A stretch of DNA of 60,713 bases, from contig JAAVEA010000023.1 in NCBI GenBank assembly GCA_014801535.1, positions 1 through 60,713 on the forward strand, given 5' to 3'. The stretch comes from Bacteroides sp. Its GTDB lineage: Bacteria; Bacteroidota; Bacteroidia; Bacteroidales; Muribaculaceae. Of the stretch, positions 56,429 to 60,713 are shown piece by piece. Below the pieces are notes generated by a model that did not search any database, was not told the DNA's origin, and saw nothing but the letters and a program-made list of their open reading frames with translations. The translations under genes and the position numbers were made by a program. Every line of letters starts with the position of its first letter. Position 1 is the first letter of the stretch.

Positions 56429-58509
56429 ATCTCTGCTGTTATGGTGAACCGATAATTTCTTTTCGGCATAGGATAATTAAGAATCACATCATAATCCTGA
56501 CTCAGGAGGTTATTTACCTCTATCATTCCTCTCAGATTGACCTTGCCGAAACGAAAGTCTTTTCCAAGGGATATGTCGGATGTGTACCATGGCTGGGTGT
56601 AGTTATACCTTATGTTCTCCTGTTGGTTATATCTCTCCCCGACATATATCCAGGAATAATTCAGATTCCATCCCCGCCAGAGAATATTACCTACCACCGA
56701 ACCGGAGTTGCGCGGAATATATGGAATCTGATGCCTGTAATAATTATCGGCGGGACTTGTTATATCGATCGCACGCTGAAAGGTATATTGCAATCTTAAG
56801 GTGAAATACAAATCCTTTAATGGATTCAAGGTCATCATTCCCGTCACATCTATTCCGCGAATCTCTACAAGCCCCAGATTAAGCATAGTCCAGCGGAATT
56901 GCTGACCCTTTGGATAAGCCACAATTTTATTTTTCACCCGGTTATAATAGATATCGGTAGAGAAACGTGCCGCTGTCAGAAAAGCATCCTGCGAATTATG
57001 GTCATACAGAAATCCGACGTTATATTGGGTCACTTTCTCCGGTTCAAGTTTGGAGTTACCCATATCGGCATAATAGAGATCGTTGAATGTAGGCATCCTG
57101 AAAGACTGTTTATAGAATGCCCGAATTGATAAATCTTTATTTCTAAGTGGATTCCCACTTATGAAGACAGCCGGGGTGAACACATGTTTATCGGCCGGTG
57201 ATTCCTGACCTATTATCCTGTCATGAATAAAAGTGCCTAATCCACTTGCCTGAACCTTAAATCGATCAAGGTTCAATGCTGTGGCAAAAGAGAGAAACTG
57301 TGATAACCGGTCGGGCTTTACGAAGCCATATACATCTGCATCCAAGGTGTTCCACATGAAATCGTAGCTCACCGAGGCTCGCCAGTTATCCAGAATCTCA
57401 TATTCATTGGCCGTGGAGAGATATATCTCCTTCTGTTTGTATAAATTGTCAACCTTAATCTGCTTGTCATCATTATTTACGTAATGTGTTCGGTAAAAAG
57501 CATACTTAAAATTATTGAGTGTGGAAAACTTACCGAAGTAACCGTTATACCGTCCTTGCACAAAAGAGTTGGTATCCCATATCCTCTCTCCTCTTCTCCA
57601 CACATTATTTACTATAGCTCCCGGCACTCCCCTCTCAGAGTTATAGTTGTATCCTTTGAAATGCCATGAACCGGAGGGGAGGTTTCCATTTAAGCCAAGT
57701 TCGAGACGGGTTGCATTTATATCGCCGTTCTCCCTCACGGCTGTTGTATCATAGGCTAATTCGCCGGCCGGATTCACACGGCGGTATCTGAATTTATATT
57801 TTCCGCTGGAATTAATCCATTCCGCACTTAATGATGCGTTCACTTTTTTGCTGAGCCTGAGTTCCACGAGTGCCGATGGATTTATCAGATCGAAGGAACC
57901 TGTGCGCATTGTGAGACGCGCGTGATAATTTTCTCCCTCTTCAAAATGAGGCGTGCGCGTGCGCATATATATCGAACCCGCCGAACCGAAATCTTTCGCC
58001 GGCTGGAGAATTTCACTTTTCTGCCCGTTATATAAGGAAAGCGATTCTATATTATCGAGTGAGAACTGACCTAAATCGATCTGTCCGTTCTGTGCATTAC
58101 CCAATTCCACACCATCATAAACCACTCCGGTATGGTTCGTTCCCATCGAACGGATATTGACTGTCTTGATACCTCCTACCCCTCCATAGTCTTTTATCTG
58201 GACTCCGGAGAAATAGCGCATGGCATCTGCTACGCTGTTGCTGTTAAGACGTCGCAATTCATCACCGCTTAGTGTCTGGGCAGGAATCACATCCTGACCG
58301 TTACGTGTGGCAGTAACGACAAGTTCCTTAAGGTTTCGGCCTAAGGTATCGGAGGGCTGATTTGAATCAGGCTTAACTCTCTCTTCCTTCTTTTCGGCGT
58401 TATTCTCCTCTCCTTCTATCGGAGTTTTATCAGCTTTATCTTTTGCAGAGTAAACCGATATACCGTATATTGGGAAAAGAAGCAATAGCGCGAACATTCT
58501 TATTTTCAT
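56425..58509 (-). CDS. btuB: TonB-dependent cobalamin receptor (BtuB-like)
   Basis: The protein has about 694 residues, a signal peptide (MKIRMFALLLLFPIYGISVY) and an acidic spacer. The TonB box/plug region follows: KELVVTATRNGQDVIPAQTL, ADAMRYFSGVQIKDYGGVGG and VNIRSMGTNHTGVVYDGVEL. A 22-strand barrel follows and ends NYPMPKRNYRFTITAEI with the usual aromatic/hydrophobic terminus. It should transport corrinoids across the outer membrane using TonB energy. Substrate assignment rests on the cobalamin riboswitch upstream and the BtuG-like partner. A TTG start at 58545 would add 12 basic residues; the ATG at 58509 gives a cleaner signal peptide. It is the first gene of the operon. Confidence 0.88.
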   Translation of the reverse strand: MKIRMFALLLLFPIYGISVYSAKDKADKTPIEGEENNAEKKEERVKPDSNQPSDTLGRNLKELVVTATRNGQDVIPAQTLSGDELRRLNSNSVADAMRYFSGVQIKDYGGVGGIKTVNIRSMGTNHTGVVYDGVELGNAQNGQIDLGQFSLDNIESLSLYNGQKSEILQPAKDFGSAGSIYMRTRTPHFEEGENYHARLTMRTGSFDLINPSALVELRLSKKVNASLSAEWINSSGKYKFRYRRVNPAGELAYDTTAVRENGDINATRLELGLNGNLPSGSWHFKGYNYNSERGVPGAIVNNVWRRGERIWDTNSFVQGRYNGYFGKFSTLNNFKYAFYRTHYVNNDDKQIKVDNLYKQKEIYLSTANEYEILDNWRASVSYDFMWNTLDADVYGFVKPDRLSQFLSFATALNLDRFKVQASGLGTFIHDRIIGQESPADKHVFTPAVFISGNPLRNKDLSIRAFYKQSFRMPTFNDLYYADMGNSKLEPEKVTQYNVGFLYDHNSQDAFLTAARFSTDIYYNRVKNKIVAYPKGQQFRWTMLNLGLVEIRGIDVTGMMTLNPLKDLYFTLRLQYTFQRAIDITSPADNYYRHQIPYIPRNSGSVVGNILWRGWNLNYSWIYVGERYNQQENIRYNYTQPWYTSDISLGKDFRFGKVNLRGMIEVNNLLSQDYDVILNYPMPKRNYRFTITAEI

Positions 58510-58698
58510 TCGTTTCAATCGGTTATGTCTCTTATATTTCCGCAATTATCCCGGATAATTCTCCGTAATCTTCCGGATGTCATCACGACAGCCGGAAGAT
58601 GCCGGAGAAAGGCAGAAATTTATAAGAAACTGTTTCATTTGTCGAAATCTTTTGACGCGGAAGCGTTTAATCAATTTTCAGGTGTTTCCTTGTCAAAA

Positions 58699-58741
58699 GA
58701 AAAATCCCGTCGACATACTGAAAGTCAGTAATCAACGGGAT
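58699..58741 (-). terminator. Terminator between the cobalamin riboswitch and btuB
   Basis: On the minus strand ATCCCGT (58741-58735) pairs with ACGGGAT (58710-58704), with an inner ACTGA/TCAGT stem, followed by TTTTTC and TTTT. It lies in the untranslated leader about 150 bases after the aptamer and about 190 bases before the btuB ATG, so it can act as the switch's expression platform. Confidence 0.7.
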
Positions 58742-58888
58742 GTGTATTCCGATCATTTGAAACGCTCCTGAATTGAAACGAATCTATATGAATCGAGACG
58801 CTTATGAATGAAGCCACCTCCATATTTTTTCAAAAAGACAGATGGTGGATAAGTCGAAGCCCATAATCCCGCAGGCACTGATTTATGT

Positions 58889-59129
58889 ATGGCATTGGCA
58901 GGTCTTCTGACTTATCCTTGCCGGCGACACCTTCTCAGAACCTGTGGTTCCAATGGTTTTATCACTGACATCGGTTTTCATGAGATAGCTGATGATATGA
59001 ATCTGCTCTCCAATTAACCGAAAAACGGACTTACAGCAGCGGGTACTGTTCCGGATTCTCACCGGATTCCCTTTTGAATCTCCCCGGACTCATTTCCGAC
59101 TTCCCTCTCTTGGGAATAGGAGATACCAT
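58889..59129 (-). promoter_or_regulatory. Cobalamin riboswitch
   Basis: The minus strand carries the hallmark core: GGGAATCCGGTGAGAATCC, then ACAGTACCCGCTGCTGTAAG, and near the 3' end GTCAGAAGACCTGCC. The flanks ATGGT (59129-59125) and GCCAT (58893-58889) can close the P1 stem. Binding of adenosylcobalamin or related corrinoids by this aptamer lowers downstream gene expression. It controls the seven-gene operon starting with btuB. Confidence 0.93.
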
Positions 59130-59137
59130 TGCATCGG

Positions 59138-59168
59138 CAAAGTTATATAATTTTTTTCAATATCCAAC
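59138..59168 (-). promoter_or_regulatory. Promoter of the riboswitch/btuB operon
   Basis: TAACTTTG (59145-59138) on the minus strand has a GTTG (59168-59165) 19 bases upstream. The predicted start near 59131 lies right at the 5' end of the aptamer. Confidence 0.6.
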
Positions 59169-59188
59169 TCTTTTATATTTTTATTTTT

Positions 59189-59196
59189 TAACTTTG
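59189..59196 (+). promoter_or_regulatory. -7 element of the SpoIID-domain gene
   Basis: TAACTTTG on the plus strand places the transcription start near 59203, about 26 bases before the ATG at 59229. The -33 element is weak. This promoter diverges from the btuB promoter, with their -7 boxes about 44 bases apart. Confidence 0.5.
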
Positions 59197-59228
59197 CAAA
59201 CTTTGCAATTGGACTTAAAAAGATATTT

Positions 59229-60326
59229 ATGGAAATATCGGTTGGCATACCTACTCTTGGAAATCCTATATTGGAGAAAAAGGGGGATTATACTTTGCTG
59301 AAAAACATGCTCATAGGCAAGAATTTTCATTGGCAGCAAGCCATCGAAGCCTTATTGCCGGGAGTGGTTGAAGAAACGGATTCCAAAGATTTCAGAATCA
59401 TTAACCGGCTACCTTTGGAGAAATATCTGGAATGTGTGGTCGGAAGCGAAATGAATCCGGAAGCACCGTTTGAATTTCTGAAAGCACATGCCGTGATCTC
59501 GCGCAGTTGGGCATTGGGAAAGATATTGAATATTCATAACCATTCAGAAAATGGGAAAGAAAATCTTCCCGATATGATTGTTAATTGGGAAGATACTTGC
59601 GATCATGAGGGGTTTGATGTCTGTTCGGACGACCACTGCCAACGTTACCAAGGCATTCAACCGATCTCCTCTCTCGCACTTTCTGCATTGAAATCGACCG
59701 AAGGAGAAATTTTGATATCCCCCTCAGGAAAACTTGTTGATGCCCGTTTCTCTAAATGTTGCGGTGGTAGAACTGAAGTTTTCTCCACCTGTTGGCAGCC
59801 TCGCGAAGAGGAATGTCTGAAAAGTTTCGAGGATCCTTGGTGTAATCTTGACTCATTGACGGAAGATGAGAGAAATAAAATCTTGAAGTCAATACTAAAA
59901 GATTACGATCTTGCCAATGCCGGAGGGTTCATGTGGGAAACCGTCATTACTGCCGAGCAGATTAAAAGAAACTTATTGCAAAAATTCAGTAGAGATATTG
60001 GGGATGTCACAGACTTAAATATCTTTTCTCGTGGCGCATCCGGAAGAATAGATAAACTTCTGGTCAAAGCAACAAAAGGGAATCTCATCATAGGCAAAGA
60101 ACTTATGATAAGACGACTTTTAGCCGATTCACATCTTTATTCCTCATGGTTTGACATTGAAGCTTTATCAGAGAGTCAATGGCATTTAAAAGGTCACGGT
60201 TGGGGACACGGAGTCGGTCTGTGTCAGATTGGAGCCGCTCGAATGGCACTCGAAGGATATAACTATAAAGATATTCTAACATTTTATTATCCCGGTGCCT
60301 CTATTAAAAAAACTTTCAACCCGTAA
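59229..60326 (+). CDS. SpoIID/LytB-domain protein
   Basis: The 365-residue protein contains the SpoIID domain: PLEKYLECVVGSEMNPEAPF at about residues 62-81, LKAHAVISRSWALGK, FSKCCGGRTEVFSTCW and the C-terminal GHGWGHGVGLCQIGAARMA. In spore formers SpoIID is a lytic transglycosylase acting on peptidoglycan. The non-sporulating Bacteroidetes homologues are thought to be wall enzymes or LytB-like modifiers. The Glu in VGSEM corresponds to the catalytic Glu of SpoIID. No signal peptide is obvious, which is odd for a wall enzyme. The start at 59229 fits the nearby promoter. Two in-frame Met residues downstream do not improve the N-terminus. Confidence 0.85.
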   Translation: MEISVGIPTLGNPILEKKGDYTLLKNMLIGKNFHWQQAIEALLPGVVEETDSKDFRIINRLPLEKYLECVVGSEMNPEAPFEFLKAHAVISRSWALGKILNIHNHSENGKENLPDMIVNWEDTCDHEGFDVCSDDHCQRYQGIQPISSLALSALKSTEGEILISPSGKLVDARFSKCCGGRTEVFSTCWQPREEECLKSFEDPWCNLDSLTEDERNKILKSILKDYDLANAGGFMWETVITAEQIKRNLLQKFSRDIGDVTDLNIFSRGASGRIDKLLVKATKGNLIIGKELMIRRLLADSHLYSSWFDIEALSESQWHLKGHGWGHGVGLCQIGAARMALEGYNYKDILTFYYPGASIKKTFNP

Positions 60327-60340
60327 TCAAGGCTGCCCGC

Positions 60341-60521
60341 TTTCAGATACAGCCCCCGGCACGAGCCTCCATTCAGAGAATACGATGTGTTTTCAAATAC
60401 AGCCCCGGGGCGGGAGCCTCCATTCAGAGAATACAATGTGTTTTCAGATACAGCCCCGGCACGAGCCTCCATTCAGAGAATACGATGTGTTTTCAAATAC
60501 AGCCCCGGGGCGGGAGCCTCC
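60341..60521. repeat. GC-rich tandem repeat array, alternating 49/51-bp units
   Basis: Four units begin TTTTCARATACAGCCCC, continue into CACGAGCCTCC or CGGGAGCCTCC, and end ATTCAGAGAATACRATGTG. Units at 60341-60389 and 60441-60489 are the 49-bp form; 60390-60440 and the partial 60490-60521 are the 51-bp form, so a two-unit block of about 100 bp has been duplicated. A further ATCAGAGAATAC closes the window (60702-60713). Short frames across it with repetitive peptides are artefacts of the repeat. Confidence 0.85.
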
Positions 60522-60688
60522 GAGCTTCCGCAAAATCTAATGTGGCTCGACGCCGCATTAGATTTTAATATCCTTAGTTTTGATATGCGTAAAGATTTAT
60601 TCTTATCAGCAAGATTCCGGTAAAAGTAATATTTTCATGAAGCATTTAGCTCCATGACAATATGCGGAAGCTCGGAGGCTCCCGCCCC
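60507..60688. repeat. Perfect 25-bp inverted repeat around a hairpin
   Basis: The 25-bp arm at 60507-60531 (core GGGAGCCTCCGAGCTTCCGC) is exactly inverted at 60664-60688, enclosing 132 bp. Inside, AAAATCTAATGTGGC (60532-60546) pairs with 60552-60566 with one G-U around TCGAC, followed by T-rich sequence. The left arm overlaps the last tandem unit. It may be a terminator plus a mobile palindromic repeat, and continues out of the window. Confidence 0.8.
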
Positions 60689-60713
60689 ATTTCCCTGTCT
60701 CATCAGAGAATAC

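Noticed and set aside
60287..60472. Reading frame with a repetitive peptide of the SENTLYSLNGGS type
   Set aside because: It is produced by the tandem repeat array and also overlaps the SpoIID gene end; no start signal or promoter supports it.

Overview
The window looks like a chromosomal segment of a gut-type Bacteroidales bacterium, most likely Muribaculaceae; this assignment is inference. Supporting signs: many promoters match the Bacteroidetes -33 TTTG / -7 TAnnTTTG pattern, there are many Bacteroidetes-style lipoproteins and BACON domains, several secreted proteins share a short C-terminal tail of the YYNLQG...GIYI type, and there is a B12-riboswitch-controlled TonB receptor operon with surface beta-propellers.

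Layout. 1-3.9 kb: an SGNH hydrolase overlapping a DNA2/NAM7-type helicase, then a small secreted protein. 4-8.5 kb: accessory material, with a frameshifted small ORF, a higBA toxin-antitoxin pair whose promoter carries a perfect operator-like palindrome, a secreted tail-bearing protein, a lipoprotein and a twice-frameshifted Cys-rich gene. 8.5-11.5 kb: an AAA-ATPase/PD-(D/E)XK protein flanked by two 145-bp direct repeats that each contain a promoter and leader, then a ZIP metal transporter. 11.6-24.8 kb (minus strand): the core transcription/translation block. In transcription order it runs tRNA-Thr, Tyr, Gly, Thr, tuf, tRNA-Trp, secE, nusG, rplK, rplA, rplJ, rplL, rpoB, rpoC. 24.9-32.2 kb: glmS, a small lipoprotein, a NYN-domain protein and a pepD / muramidase lipoprotein / pepD cluster. 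32.5-41.2 kb: an OmpH-like lipoprotein, hflX, a DUF4954 left-handed-helix protein, two overlapping BACON plus DnaJ-type zinc-finger lipoproteins, and valS.

41.4-45 kb: a translationally coupled DUF3791 / DUF3990 / small-ORF trio that resembles an ADP-ribosyltransferase-type toxin module, a LuxR-type regulator and a GH13 protein whose conserved catalytic regions are eroded. 45.1-59.1 kb (minus strand): a seven-gene operon behind a cobalamin riboswitch. It encodes a BtuB-like receptor, a BtuG-like propeller lipoprotein, another surface lipoprotein, a protein with a WSGEGEN-type module, two larger propeller proteins, and a 1.28k-residue BspA-type leucine-rich-repeat protein with the same WSGEGEN module at its N-terminus. 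A SpoIID/LytB-domain gene diverges from it. The window ends inside a GC-rich tandem and inverted repeat cluster.

The most promising leads for new biology are the expanded B12 surface operon (three propellers and a duplicated uncharacterised module, one copy fused to LRRs), the DUF3791/DUF3990 trio, the twin promoter-leader cassettes, and the BACON plus DnaJ-zinc-finger lipoproteins. All positions and motifs were read by eye; no database search was possible.
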